Assembly (NCBI GenBank): GCA_021791675.1
Contig: JAJYWE010000001.1
Location: 1 to 45,736, forward strand
Reading direction: 5' to 3'
Source of the DNA: Actinomycetes bacterium
Lineage (GTDB): Bacteria; Actinomycetota; Acidimicrobiia; Acidimicrobiales; JAKAOS01
Length of the DNA stretch: 45,736 nucleotides
This document shows positions 1-8,192 of the stretch, piece after piece. The translations under genes and the position numbers were made by a program. Below the pieces are notes generated by a model. The model was not told the DNA's origin. It made no database searches and saw only the letters and a list, made by a program, of their open reading frames with translations. Each line of letters opens with the position of its first letter. Positions within the stretch are counted from its first letter, which is position 1.

Positions 1-548
1 CCGTAGATCTGGGCTCGCTCGCCGGGGAGGAAGAAGTCGCCGGTGAGCGAGGCAACCGCCGGGCCGGCGACGGCGACCACCGCGCCGAGCGCAAGCCGAG
101 TCGCGAGCAGCACCCCGTAGCTGGGGGCGAGACCCGAGGCCGCCTGGGCAACCGACCAGAGCGCCACCGACGCGACCAGCAGGCGCACCCGCGAGACACG
201 GTCCACGAGCACGCCGAAGGGGAGCGTGGCCAGCGCTGCGACGGCCGTCGTGACCGTCACCAGCAGGCCGAGGCGGACCGCACCGACACCGAGCGAGTGC
301 TCGAGTGGGAGGGCGACGGCACCCACCGTGGCCCCGTCCGCGCTCGAGAGCGCGAGGACGCAGGCGAGGAGCGTGACAACGCGGAGTCGGGCCAGACCGC
401 CCACTCGCTCCGCGAGCCGTCCCTCGAGGTTCCGGCCGAACCACGTCGGGAGATGGAACGCCTCGTGGGCCTGCACCCCCGCAGCGGCGTCGGCTTCGCG
501 GGCTCGAACTCCCCGCCTGGCCCACCTTCGGCCGCTCGGGAAGTCCAC
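1..548 (-). CDS. MFS transporter, N-terminal part (gene runs off the left edge)
   Basis: This is the first ~182 codons of a major facilitator superfamily permease; the 3' part lies outside the window. It is absent from the ORF track because it is incomplete. Reverse-strand translation gives a hydrophilic N-terminus of ~45 residues, then hydrophobic segments (VVTLLACVLALSS; RLGLLVTVTTAVAALATLP). These are followed by the MFS motif-A-like loop FGVLVDRVSRVRL, then LVASVALWSVAQAASGL and LATRLALGAVVAVAGPAV. The frame is open from a TGA near 564. I chose the GTG at 548 because GGCGGGA lies just upstream, but later GTG codons (about 476 and 404) would give a more usual short N-terminus. The substrate is unknown. 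It is transcribed away from the tRNA pair. Confidence 0.8.
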   Translation of the reverse strand, partial: MDFPSGRRWARRGVRAREADAAAGVQAHEAFHLPTWFGRNLEGRLAERVGGLARLRVVTLLACVLALSSADGATVGAVALPLEHSLGVGAVRLGLLVTVTTAVAALATLPFGVLVDRVSRVRLLVASVALWSVAQAASGLAPSYGVLLATRLALGAVVAVAGPAVASLTGDFFLPGERAQIY

Positions 549-714
549 TCCCGCCGACGCTACTCATGCCCCGCTCGAGTCGGTCCCCCTGAAGCGAAGA
601 GCCGGCGCGGAGCCGGTGCAGCCTCGTCGTTCGCAGATCGGCCCCGCGTCGGGGCGTGCGCTGGGGTCGGCGGCGGCACCGGGGAGCGCCATCGCGCCGG
701 TGGGCCCCGGGGGC

Positions 715-720
715 TAGCAT
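715..720 (+). promoter_or_regulatory. Candidate -10 box for the tRNA pair
   Basis: TAGCAT ends 11 bases before the first base of tRNA-Pro, the spacing expected for a -10 element. No good -35 hexamer is seen 16-18 bases further upstream, so this rests on one hexamer and its position. Confidence 0.3.
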
Positions 721-731
721 GAGCCCGACCT

Positions 732-803
732 CGGGGAGTAGCGCAGTGGTAGCGCACCTGCTTTGGGAGCAGGAGGTCGGGGGTTCAAATCCCCCCTCCC
801 CGA
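732..803 (+). tRNA. tRNA-Pro (anticodon UGG)
   Basis: Full cloverleaf. The acceptor CGGGGAG pairs with CTCCCCG, with A as discriminator base. The D arm is GCGC..AGCGC. The anticodon stem CCTGC/GCAGG encloses the loop TTTGGGA, giving anticodon TGG. The T arm GGGGG-TTCAAAT-CCCCC is perfect. No CCA is encoded at the 3' end, unlike the tRNA-Gly four bases downstream. Confidence 0.95.
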
Positions 804-807
804 CGGC

Positions 808-881
808 GCGGGCGTAGCTCAATGGCAGAGTCCCAGCCTTCCAAGCTGGTCATGCGGGTTCGATTCCCGTCGCCCGCTCCA
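808..881 (+). tRNA. tRNA-Gly (anticodon UCC)
   Basis: The acceptor GCGGGCG pairs with CGCCCGC, followed by discriminator T and an encoded CCA (879-881). The anticodon stem CCAGC/GCTGG encloses CTTCCAA, giving anticodon TCC. The T arm is CGGG-TTCGATT-CCCG. It lies 4 bases after tRNA-Pro and is probably co-transcribed with it. Its 3' end borders the decayed region at about 900-2040. I looked for a second copy of its 3' end, as an attachment site would leave, and saw none nearby. Confidence 0.95.
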
Positions 882-1063
882 GCGCTTTTCCCCTCCTGAG
901 CAGCAAACCTCCCCACTCCCTGCGCAAGGCGTCGCGGCGCTTCGCGCGCTTTCACGCGGCCTTGTGCCAGAAAGATATGGCACGGGGCTGGCACGAGCCC
1001 CCGCTGCGTTCGCCGCGCCACGCGTGGCGGGGAACGCGGGGCAGGGCGCCTCTCCGCGTCGGG

Positions 1064-1377
1064 CGCGACGAGCGGATCGCTCGAAGACTTCGCGCCGCCG
1101 AGCTCCACGTCGGGGAGCGGCGGGACCGTCTCGAACACCCTCGGCACCACCGCCACGCCCCCGCGTGGAGCGGCGCGGACCGCCTCTCCTCGACCGGCAC
1201 GGCGGGTAGCTGGTCCTGGAACGTGCCCGTGATGCTCAACCCGGGTGAGACCACGCTCACCGCGTCGAGCTTCGACCAGAACGAGATCCTCTCAGACAAC
1301 CCCTCGGCACAGAACGCCCCGACCGCCGCAGCGCTCACGGGCGGCCAGACCGAGGGCGTCCTGAAGGGCAAGGGGCT
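1064..1377 (+). pseudogene. Remnant of a secreted Ig-like-domain protein
   Basis: No intact gene occupies 882-1377, but two frames read like natural protein. One (about 1064-1190) is a Ser/Thr/Gly-rich linker such as DFAPPSSTSGSGGTVSNTL, typical of low-complexity spacers in secreted proteins. After a frame change, about 1195-1370 gives GSWSWNVPVMLNPGETTLTA followed by SSFDQNEI. This has the shape of bacterial Ig-like modules (G-x-W-x-x-x-V-x-L-x-x-G-x-N-x-ox-V-x-A-x-D). The frame break and the abrupt arrival of the inverted repeat at 1378 suggest a gene that decayed or was interrupted. The identification rests on pattern only. I see nothing recognisable in 882-1063. Confidence 0.3.
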
Positions 1378-1404
1378 TGGGGAACAACGGAACGGAAAGT
1401 CACG
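1378..1404 (+). repeat. Left terminal inverted repeat
   Basis: 27-bp end beginning TGGGGAACAACGG. It matches the reverse complement of 1683-1709 at all but one position (A versus G at position 20). Confidence 0.8.
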
Positions 1405-1682
1405 CCAAGGGCTGCGACCGCCCGAGACCAGATGCCATCCTCCGCTGCTCCAGTGCCTGTGGGCGCCGGCTTCGCCCAGTTCAGGACCACCGTGACACCT
1501 CGCGTAGCGCTCGGTTGCGGAGGGCCGACGCTCTGGCCACGAGTGGACTGTCCTACGTGCCGACGAAGTTCGGTCGTGTTCTTGGGCCCTGGCAATCCTG
1601 GGCCCGCTCGGTGCACATTCCCTGGTGATGCCTGGTACGGCCCCCCAGAAGCTGTCCGCCGACGAAGACTCGGCTTGCCTAT

Positions 1683-1709
1683 CGTGACTCTCCGTTCCGT
1701 TGTTCCCCA
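1683..1709 (-). repeat. Right terminal inverted repeat
   Basis: 27-bp end finishing CCGTTGTTCCCCA, the mirror partner of 1378-1404 with one mismatch. Confidence 0.8.
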
Positions 1710-1747
1710 TGGGCCGTGTCCGCCGGAGCTCACGGGATCGCAGGAGG

Positions 1748-1987
1748 TCAGGTAATCGGCTCGACCGGGCGCCCGATGGCGGCCGCGTTGTTGCTGAGCG
1801 GGCCGTCGAGCGTCCACACCTGGGTTCCGGCCTGCTCCGCCAGGTGTTCGGTCAGCGACCCGCCCGGCGCGTACGAGTCCTCGCCGGGAGCCACCCAGCT
1901 TCGAGCTACGCACGCAGGCCTGGCTGGCTGGCGTTCGTCGCCAACCATGAGGGCGACGAGCAGGCCGGCGTCGACCACGACACCCAT
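1748..1987 (-). pseudogene. Internally deleted PIN-domain (VapC-like) toxin
   Basis: A 79-codon frame starts MGVVVDAGLLVALMVGDE, the first strand and catalytic Asp of PIN-domain ribonucleases. It ends QVWTLDGPLSNNAAAIG followed by RPVEPI, the usual PIN C-terminus with its late T-L-D acidic residue. A normal VapC is ~130 aa. The middle, which carries the second and third acidic residues and the L-A-P-x-L-x-x-E-V helix, is reduced to a short degenerate piece (around SYAPGGSLTEHLAE). The frame is still open, so this is an in-frame internal deletion, not a frameshift. I see no antitoxin reading frame upstream. It is probably non-functional and belongs with the decayed DNA between the tRNAs and the GH3 gene. 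Confidence 0.6.
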
Positions 1988-2054
1988 CCCGGCCGGCCGA
2001 CCTCGAAGGGGGCCGCGCGGGAACCAAGCCGGCCGGTGAGAGGTCGGAGCCACC

Positions 2055-3458
2055 GTGCCCGTCCCCGCTCGCCACTCCGTCGCGCCGTCCCGCCCCGGGC
2101 TGCCGGGTCCGCCTGCCCCGGAGGCTCGCCCGGCGCCGAGGTGGCTGGCCGGACCGACCCCGGCGCGGTCGCGAGCTCGCCGTGCCGGACCCCTCCTCGC
2201 GCTCGGGCTCGCTGCACTCTGCACCGGGTGCTCTTCGGCCCCGGCACCCAGCTCGCGATCCTCCGAGCCGCCCCCGAGGAGCGCCACGACCGGGGTGCCC
2301 GGCACCGCGACGGTGCCGCCTCGCACGACGACTTCGCCGAGCACCTCGAACGCCGGAGGAGGCACCACCAGCACGGCGCCACCTCCCACCACGATTGTGG
2401 CTCCCACCGTGACGTCCAGCGCCCACTGCGACGCGACGGCGGCGATCGACTCCTGGAGCCTCGCACGCCGGGCCGCCCAGCTCCTCGTGGCCCCGGTGGA
2501 GGAGGACGACGTCGCGGCCGCGCTGCCCCTGGTGCGAGCCGGGGCGGGTGCCATCATCCTCTTCGGCAGCGCGGCGCCGGCAAACCTCGCCGCCCAGCTC
2601 GACGCGCTCGACGCGGCTGCGCAGGGCGGGGTCGCCCCGATCGTGATGACCGACGAGGAAGGGGGCGCGGTCCAGCGGATCGCGAACGTGGTCGGCGACG
2701 TGCCCTCGGCTCGGACCATGGCCGCGACCATGACCCCGGCGGCGGTGACGGCGCTCGCTCGCCAGCTCGGCACCCGGATGCGATCCCTCGGGATCCGGAT
2801 GGACCTCGCCCCCGTGCTCGACGTGAACGACGGGCCGGGACCGAACGCCAGCTATCCCGACGGCACCCGCTCCTTCAGCGCCGACCCCGCAGTCGCCGCC
2901 ACCTACGGGCTCGCCTTCGCGACCGGGCTCGAGGAGGCGGGCGTGGTGCCGGTGGTGAAGCACTTCCCCGGGCTCGGCCACGCGAGTGGGAACACCGACG
3001 TCGGACCGGCTACGACCCCACCGCTCTCGTTCCTCGAGGGTGACGACCTGATCCCGTTCCGGGACGCGATTGCAGCGGGCATCCCTGTCGTGATGGTCTC
3101 GAACGCGACCGTCCCCGGGCTCACCAGCGGACCGGCAAGCCTGTCGGAGGCGGCCGTCACCGGGCTCCTCCGGGACCGGCTCGGCTTCCGGGGCCTCGTC
3201 ATGACGGACTCGCTCTCCGCCGGGGCGATCGCCGCGACGGGTCTCGGCGTGCCCACCGCCGCGGTGGTCGCCGTGCTGGCTGGCGTCCAGATGCTCCTCT
3301 ACACCGCCCCGAGCGCGACGGCCGCCACGACGACCGGCTTCGCGACGATCCAGGCGCTCGTCGCCGCAGTCCAGGACAGGAGGCTCAACGTCTCGGTGCT
3401 CGATGCCGACGTCGCGGCCGTTCTCCGGTTGAAAGGGGTGTCACCCTGCGCTACCTGA
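2055..3458 (+). CDS. Glycoside hydrolase family 3 lipoprotein (NagZ-like beta-N-acetylhexosaminidase)
   Basis: 467 aa. GTG start with GGAG six bases upstream. Residues 1-60 form a long basic leader and hydrophobic stretch ending LAALCTGC, a lipobox-like site (Cys59). A Ser/Thr/Pro-rich tether runs to about residue 120. The GH3 barrel then shows TDEEGGAVQR (~199), LAPVLDVN (~250), VVKHFPGLGHASGNTD (~291) and LVMTDSLSAG (~372). The last carries the expected Asp nucleophile. In NagZ enzymes this family removes N-acetylhexosamine from muropeptides or glycoconjugates. Here the protein would act outside the membrane as an anchored enzyme. The canonical KHFPGHG is KHFPGLG, and the D-S-H loop of NagZ is not obvious, so exact substrate is uncertain. 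Its 3' end overlaps the convergent mechanosensitive channel gene by 18 bp. Confidence 0.85.
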   Translation: MPVPARHSVAPSRPGLPGPPAPEARPAPRWLAGPTPARSRARRAGPLLALGLAALCTGCSSAPAPSSRSSEPPPRSATTGVPGTATVPPRTTTSPSTSNAGGGTTSTAPPPTTIVAPTVTSSAHCDATAAIDSWSLARRAAQLLVAPVEEDDVAAALPLVRAGAGAIILFGSAAPANLAAQLDALDAAAQGGVAPIVMTDEEGGAVQRIANVVGDVPSARTMAATMTPAAVTALARQLGTRMRSLGIRMDLAPVLDVNDGPGPNASYPDGTRSFSADPAVAATYGLAFATGLEEAGVVPVVKHFPGLGHASGNTDVGPATTPPLSFLEGDDLIPFRDAIAAGIPVVMVSNATVPGLTSGPASLSEAAVTGLLRDRLGFRGLVMTDSLSAGAIAATGLGVPTAAVVAVLAGVQMLLYTAPSATAATTTGFATIQALVAAVQDRRLNVSVLDADVAAVLRLKGVSPCAT

Positions 3459-4562
3459 CGGCGCCTTCGAAACGCCGGCAGGCAGGGTCGTGCTGGTGCC
3501 GGTCGACACCGGGCCCGGTGTGGCCGTAGGCGAGCTCGAGCTGCTCGACCCCGAGCTCAACTTCGGGAGCATGTCCGGGTACTCCCGCGCGAGGAACGCG
3601 AGCAGGCCCTCGCGCACCGCTCCCTGGAGGCGCCACCCCGCCCAGGGATCCGGCGCGCTCACCGTGGCATGGAGCTGCGCGCCGCCCTGCCCGGCCCAGG
3701 TGACGTCCAGCCGGCCGATTCGGCCGTCCCAGTCAGCGAGCGTGCCGAGGAGCCGGGACAGCTCTTCCCTGACCGGCTCCACAGGGAGGCGGGGGTCGAC
3801 CAGGACATCCACGACCTCCACGCGCCGCATCCCGGTCCGGGTCCAGTTCTCGAAGCTCGTCCCGACGAAGGTCGAGATCGGCAGCACCAGGCAGCGTCGG
3901 TCCCAGAGCCGGAGCACCACGTGGGTGAGCCGGATCTCCTCGACCTGCCCCCAGGTCCCGTTGACGACGACGATGTCGTCGACGCGGACCGGCTGCGCAA
4001 TGGCGATCTGGATGCCGGCGAGCAGGTTCTCCGTGATGGGACGCGCGGCGATGCCGACGACGACCCCCAGGATCCCCGCCGACGCGAGCAGGCTGGCCCC
4101 GGCGACGCGGACCTGCGGGAAGCTGAAGAGGATGAGTGCGAGCGCCAACAGCACGATCGCAACCCCCGCCATCCGACGGAAGACGATGACCTGCGTCTTC
4201 GAGCTGCGAGCAGCGATCGCGTCCTTGCCCTCAGAGGGCAGCCGGTCGACGAACAGGTCCTCCAGCACCGAAATGGCCCGATAGGCGACCCAGGCCCCCG
4301 CGGCGACCCCCGCCACGTAGAGCCCGTGGGCGACCCCGGCGCCCGCCGCGCCGGGGACCGGGCGGACGGTCTGGGTCAGCGCCGCGCCGATCACCGTGAG
4401 CAATGCTCGGCCCGGCCCCGTGAGACGGTCCAGGACGGGGTGTTCGGCCGTGTCCGAGACTCGGCGGGCGCCGCGCCGAACGACGAACCCGAGGACCACG
4501 GCGACGACGAGGCCGGCGAGTCCGCCGCCGACCACGACTGCGATGTGCTCGAGCTCCCCCAC
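3441..4562 (-). CDS. MscS-family mechanosensitive ion channel
   Basis: 373 aa. The N-terminal hydrophobic segments are AVVVGGGLAGLVVAVVLGF, a second around residues 70-100, and a third (VIVFRRMAGVAIVLLALALI). These lead into the pore helix region VRVAGASLLASAGILGVVVG. The family signature follows: ARPITENLLAGIQIAI, then the beta domain (QPVRVDDIVVVNGTWGQVEE, LWDRRCLVLPIS, FENWTRT). The C-terminus is a Ser/Pro/Thr-rich low-complexity tail. MscS channels open under membrane tension and release solutes during hypo-osmotic shock. The start at 4562 (MGELEHIAVV) places the first membrane segment directly at the N-terminus. It is convergent with the GH3 gene. Confidence 0.9.
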   Translation of the reverse strand: MGELEHIAVVVGGGLAGLVVAVVLGFVVRRGARRVSDTAEHPVLDRLTGPGRALLTVIGAALTQTVRPVPGAAGAGVAHGLYVAGVAAGAWVAYRAISVLEDLFVDRLPSEGKDAIAARSSKTQVIVFRRMAGVAIVLLALALILFSFPQVRVAGASLLASAGILGVVVGIAARPITENLLAGIQIAIAQPVRVDDIVVVNGTWGQVEEIRLTHVVLRLWDRRCLVLPISTFVGTSFENWTRTGMRRVEVVDVLVDPRLPVEPVREELSRLLGTLADWDGRIGRLDVTWAGQGGAQLHATVSAPDPWAGWRLQGAVREGLLAFLAREYPDMLPKLSSGSSSSSSPTATPGPVSTGTSTTLPAGVSKAPSGSAG

Positions 4563-4714
4563 GACCCCCCCTCACTCCCCTGAGCTCCGCCGAGGCTGCC
4601 TACGCCCCCTGCCTGGTCCCCCTGGCCTGCCCCCGCCGCTCACCCGCCCGCCTCTCTGCGCCCGGCCGGTCGCTCCCCCAGCCGTCGGCGCCTGCACCGC
4701 GGGCCGCAGCGCCG

Positions 4715-5908
4715 CTACGGCCGCGGGAGCGCGCTCGCGACCACCTTGTAGCAGTGCCCGCCTCGCGGCCCGGTCAACGCGACGACCAGGAAGTACGGCT
4801 CCCAGCCGAGCCGACGCCGCAGCGCTGCCGGCGGTATCGGTGAGGTCCTGGTGCCGGCGAGGCGGTCGACCAGGGTCGCATCGAGCACCGGGAGGTCCTG
4901 GTCCGTCCCGCCCCAGCGGAACCGGGCGCGGAGGCCGCCGTCGGTTCCCCACCGGAGCGCGAGCTCCCTCCCGACCTCGACCACCGCGACCGACCCGTGG
5001 TCTCCCTGGAGCTGCCAGTACGCGATCGAGGGTCCGTTGAAGCCGAGCAGGGGCCGCCCGGCGGGCGCGACCGCCGAGCCGAGGATGCGACGCGCCTGGA
5101 GGGGACCTGCACCGCCGAACAGGACGGGCGGCTCCTCGAGGAGCACCCCCTCCGGTCGGCTGGGGTCGAACAACGGGGCGTCGGACGCGATCCTGCCCCG
5201 GACGAGACAGAGCGGCTGCAGGTGCACCTGCGGCGGTCCATCCGCCACTCCCGGCGGAGGTCCCGGCGCGGGAACCGGCGGAGGTCCCGGCGCAGGGGCC
5301 TGCGTTGGCCCCCGCTCCTCCGGGTCGTCTCCTGCCCCGAGACGGGGCCCTGCACCAGCCTCGCGGTCGGCCGTCAACCCCTCGGGCGCTTCGCCCTCCG
5401 GACGGAGTGCCGGTGCCGCCTCCGCTCCGGCGCCTGCTTCCGCACCGGACGGGGGGGGATCCGCTCCCTCCAGCTCGAGCCCGAGGAAGCCCCCCCAACG
5501 GCGAAACCGACCCCCCTCGCCAGACGCTCCGCGCTCCCGCTCCTCACGCCCCCCGCTCCCCCTGGGGTGACGCCGATGTGCTGTGCGTCTGGACGTCTCC
5601 TGCACACGGGCCCTCTCCTCCAACCCGTCGCGGAGATCCTCCACGTCCACCGTCGCCGTGACGTCGTGCCACTCGGGATCGGTGAGGTCGGCAACCGAGG
5701 GATCCACCACGGCAGCCGGCCACGAGGCGCGCACGAAGGCGCCGGAGGCGAGGTCCACCGCAACGCAGCCCCCGTCACCCGCCGCCAGCACGAGCAGCTC
5801 GAGCTCGGCACCCGGGCGGGTCTCCCGGAGGGCGAGCTGGCGCCCGCGACCGTGGCGCTGGAGGCGCTCCGCCGGGGAGCGGCCAGCCGACGGGCTCGCG
5901 TCGATCAC
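4715..5908 (-). CDS. Conserved-looking protein of unknown function, last gene of a four-gene run
   Basis: 397 aa, GTG start (5908) preceded by GGAGGGACGGC; the longer track frame up to 6346 overlaps the DUF255 gene and is not needed. There are three parts. An N-terminal ~100 residues look folded (LELLVLAAGDGGCVAVDLAS, DPEWHDVTATVDVEDL). A ~130-residue middle is rich in Pro, Gly and charged residues. A C-terminal ~160 residues look folded and are rich in aromatic and hydrophobic residues (GPSIAYWQLQGDHGSVAVVE, GWEPYFLVVALTG). There is no signal peptide or membrane segment. I do not recognise the family. It lies 25 bp after the DUF255 stop and is probably co-transcribed with it. Confidence 0.6.
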   Translation of the reverse strand: MIDASPSAGRSPAERLQRHGRGRQLALRETRPGAELELLVLAAGDGGCVAVDLASGAFVRASWPAAVVDPSVADLTDPEWHDVTATVDVEDLRDGLEERARVQETSRRTAHRRHPRGSGGREERERGASGEGGRFRRWGGFLGLELEGADPPPSGAEAGAGAEAAPALRPEGEAPEGLTADREAGAGPRLGAGDDPEERGPTQAPAPGPPPVPAPGPPPGVADGPPQVHLQPLCLVRGRIASDAPLFDPSRPEGVLLEEPPVLFGGAGPLQARRILGSAVAPAGRPLLGFNGPSIAYWQLQGDHGSVAVVEVGRELALRWGTDGGLRARFRWGGTDQDLPVLDATLVDRLAGTRTSPIPPAALRRRLGWEPYFLVVALTGPRGGHCYKVVASALPRP

Positions 5909-5933
5909 CGCCGTCCCTCCGTCCCCGAGTCGA

Positions 5934-8192
5934 TCATCGCCGGACCCCCCCGATCGCATCGAGCTGGGTCCCGAGCTCGTCGGCGCGCTCGGCCGGGAGC
6001 CCGCACGCGTAGCCCCTGCAGACATAGGCGCGCCCCGTCTGGCGCCCCGCCCAGAGCGGGGAGTCGTACGGGTCGCCCCAGGCCAGGACGGCACCCGGCA
6101 GGAAGCGCCGTCCGACCTCGGCCACGAGGTCGGGTGCGACCCCCGGGACGACGACCTCGGAGGGGGTGGCGCAGGTGGCATGGAGCGCAACGAGCGCCCA
6201 GCCGGCCCCGAGCGGCGCGGCGCGCATCCAGTCGGCGAGCATCGCAAGGATCCGCTCCCCCTTGGCCACCAGCTCCTCGTTCCCGAGGAGCCGCCCGAGT
6301 CGCCAGAGGGCGAAAGCCGCCGTGGCGTTGGCAGAGGGGATCGCACCGTCGAACACGTCCTTCATGCGCACCGCGAGCGGTGGCGCGTCGCGACCGACGG
6401 TGTCGAAGCCTCCGTCCTCGGCGTCCCAGAAAAGCCGGACCAGCTCGGCTGCGGCCGTGTGGGCCTCGTCGGTCCAAATGGCCCGCCCACTTGCCTCGCC
6501 GAGCCGGGTGAAGGCGTCCACGAGCCAGGCGTAGTCCGCCGCGACGGCCAGCTGACCGGCCCGTCCCTGTCGGTAGGAGCGCAGCCAACGGCCGTCGGCG
6601 CGCCGGAGCGCGCCGAGGAGGAACGTCCCGATGCGCTCCGCAGCGGCGAGCCAACGCGACGACCCGGTCGCAAGCGCCGCCTCCGCGAGGACGCCGGCGG
6701 CCATTGCGTTCCACTCGGTGAGCACCTTGTCGTCGCGGCCGGGGCGCGCACGGCGCAGGCGAGCGGCGGCCAGTCGGGCGCGCGCCGCCTCGATATCCGC
6801 CGGCAGCTCCCCTCGCGAGAGCCGGAGCGTATCGGCGGCTGCCGTGCCCCCGGGTGGCGGCCATGGCCGGTGGAGGATCGAGCGGCCAGCGAAGTTGCCG
6901 CGGTCGGTCACGCCCCACCACTCGCACGCAAGGCCGGCGAGCTCGGGGCCGAGCACCCCCTCGACCTCGGCGGGCGTCCAGACGTAGTACCGCCCCTCAC
7001 CCTCGGGCGAGTCGGCGTCCTCCGAGGAGTGCAGCCCCCCCGCCGGATCGCCGAGCTCGTCACAGAGGTACTCGAGGGTCTCCTCTGCGAGGCCGAGCCA
7101 GGTCGCTCGTCCCGTGGCCTGCCAGGCGTGCAGGTATGCCCGCGCCAGACCAGCCTGGTCGTAGGCCATCTTCTCGAAGTGCGGCACCAGCCAGGCGGCA
7201 TCCGTGGCGTAGCGTGCGAAGCCGCCCCCCAGATGGTCACGGATGCCCCCTGCGGCCATGGCCCCGAGGGCGCTCTCCAGGATCTCCACGGCGAGGCCCG
7301 GATCGACACCGCCGACCGGAGCGACGCCGAGGCGTGCGAGGAGGTCGAGGACGGCAGGCTGGGGGAACTTCGGTGCTCGGCCGAAGCCGCCGCGGGCACG
7401 GTCCCACTCCCGGACGAGGGCAGCGAAGGCTTGCGCGAGGACCGCCGGACCGTCCACCCCCTCGAGCGGCGCTACGCCAGAGCTTGCCGTGGGGCCCAGC
7501 CGAGCGTCGCTCGCGGCGCTCCCGCCCGCATCGGCACCTTCGCGCGGGGCCCTCGGAGCGACCGTCCCCACCGCCCCGCCACGCGCCGGCAGCCGGGTGC
7601 GCTGGCGGACTGCCGCGAGGAGGGAGTCCGCGTCGGCGAGCACCGCCGCCCGGCGCTCCCGCCAGGCCGCCGAGACGGCGGCGAGCAAGCCGGGAAAACC
7701 GGGCAGGCCGTGGCGGGCCTCGGGAGGGAAGTAGGTCCCCCCGAAGAAGGGCCGGCCGTCCGGCGTCAGGAAGACGGTCATCGGCCATCCCCCTTGGCCG
7801 GTGAGCGCCTGGACCGCCTCCATGTAGAGCGCGTCGACGTCCGGGCGCTCCTCGCGGTCCACCTTGATCGGGACGAAGGAGTCGTTCAGCACCGCCGCCA
7901 CATCGGGGTCCTCGAAGGACTCGTGCGCCATGACGTGGCACCAGTGGCACGCGGCGTAGCCGACCGAGAGGAGGATGGGGACGTCCCGCCGTGCGGCCTC
8001 GGCGAGGGCCTCGGGACCCCACTCCCACCAGTCCACGGGGTTCCCGGCGTGTTGGAGCAGGTAGGGGCTCGAGGAGCCTGCGAGCCGGTTCGGCCGCCGC
8101 GACCCGCCGCCCACGCCACTCGAGCCACTTCGATCGCCCGCGCCGCCTGGGCCGCCCACGGCACCAGCCGCGCCGCTCGTGTCACTGCTCAT
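5934..8192 (-). CDS. DUF255 thioredoxin-like protein (YyaL/SSP411 family)
   Basis: 752 aa, the usual family size. The N-terminus after a Gly/Ser-rich leader has the family signature [18 protein letters not shown], followed by [19 protein letters not shown] with the C-H-W-C thioredoxin-like motif, then [18 protein letters not shown] and [20 protein letters not shown]. The C-terminal ~500 residues form the alpha/alpha-barrel (six-hairpin glycosidase-like) region, with [51 protein letters not shown] and [10 protein letters not shown]. Family members are widespread; their biochemical role is not settled. Its ATG overlaps the stop of the upstream patatin gene by 4 bp (ATGA), which implies translational coupling. 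Confidence 0.9.
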   Translation of the reverse strand: MSSDTSGAAGAVGGPGGAGDRSGSSGVGGGSRRPNRLAGSSSPYLLQHAGNPVDWWEWGPEALAEAARRDVPILLSVGYAACHWCHVMAHESFEDPDVAAVLNDSFVPIKVDREERPDVDALYMEAVQALTGQGGWPMTVFLTPDGRPFFGGTYFPPEARHGLPGFPGLLAAVSAAWRERRAAVLADADSLLAAVRQRTRLPARGGAVGTVAPRAPREGADAGGSAASDARLGPTASSGVAPLEGVDGPAVLAQAFAALVREWDRARGGFGRAPKFPQPAVLDLLARLGVAPVGGVDPGLAVEILESALGAMAAGGIRDHLGGGFARYATDAAWLVPHFEKMAYDQAGLARAYLHAWQATGRATWLGLAEETLEYLCDELGDPAGGLHSSEDADSPEGEGRYYVWTPAEVEGVLGPELAGLACEWWGVTDRGNFAGRSILHRPWPPPGGTAAADTLRLSRGELPADIEAARARLAAARLRRARPGRDDKVLTEWNAMAAGVLAEAALATGSSRWLAAAERIGTFLLGALRRADGRWLRSYRQGRAGQLAVAADYAWLVDAFTRLGEASGRAIWTDEAHTAAAELVRLFWDAEDGGFDTVGRDAPPLAVRMKDVFDGAIPSANATAAFALWRLGRLLGNEELVAKGERILAMLADWMRAAPLGAGWALVALHATCATPSEVVVPGVAPDLVAEVGRRFLPGAVLAWGDPYDSPLWAGRQTGRAYVCRGYACGLPAERADELGTQLDAIGGVRR

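Larger units (their letters stand above)
1378..1709. mobile_element. MITE-like non-autonomous element, ~332 bp
   Basis: The segment is bounded by a nearly perfect 27-bp inverted repeat (26 of 27 positions pair): TGGGGAACAACGGAACGGA at 1378 and its complement ending at 1709. The ~280 bp between the repeats has no convincing reading frame and no recognisable transposase. Short opposing frames in the track both start with the same residues (MGNNGTESH) only because they begin in the two mirror-image ends. Size and architecture fit a miniature inverted-repeat transposable element, or the deleted relic of an insertion sequence. I could not identify a target-site duplication beside the ends, so the exact boundaries and family are open. 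Confidence 0.7.

Noticed and set aside
882-1063. Second tRNA 3'-end copy (attachment site) after tRNA-Gly
   Set aside because: No repeat of the acceptor/T-arm sequence was found in this stretch or up to the element at 1378.
1335-2981. A 548-codon minus ORF spanning the inverted-repeat element and the GH3 gene
   Set aside because: Arginine/glycine-rich translation with no family features, crossing the element and the GH3 gene; a GC-bias shadow.
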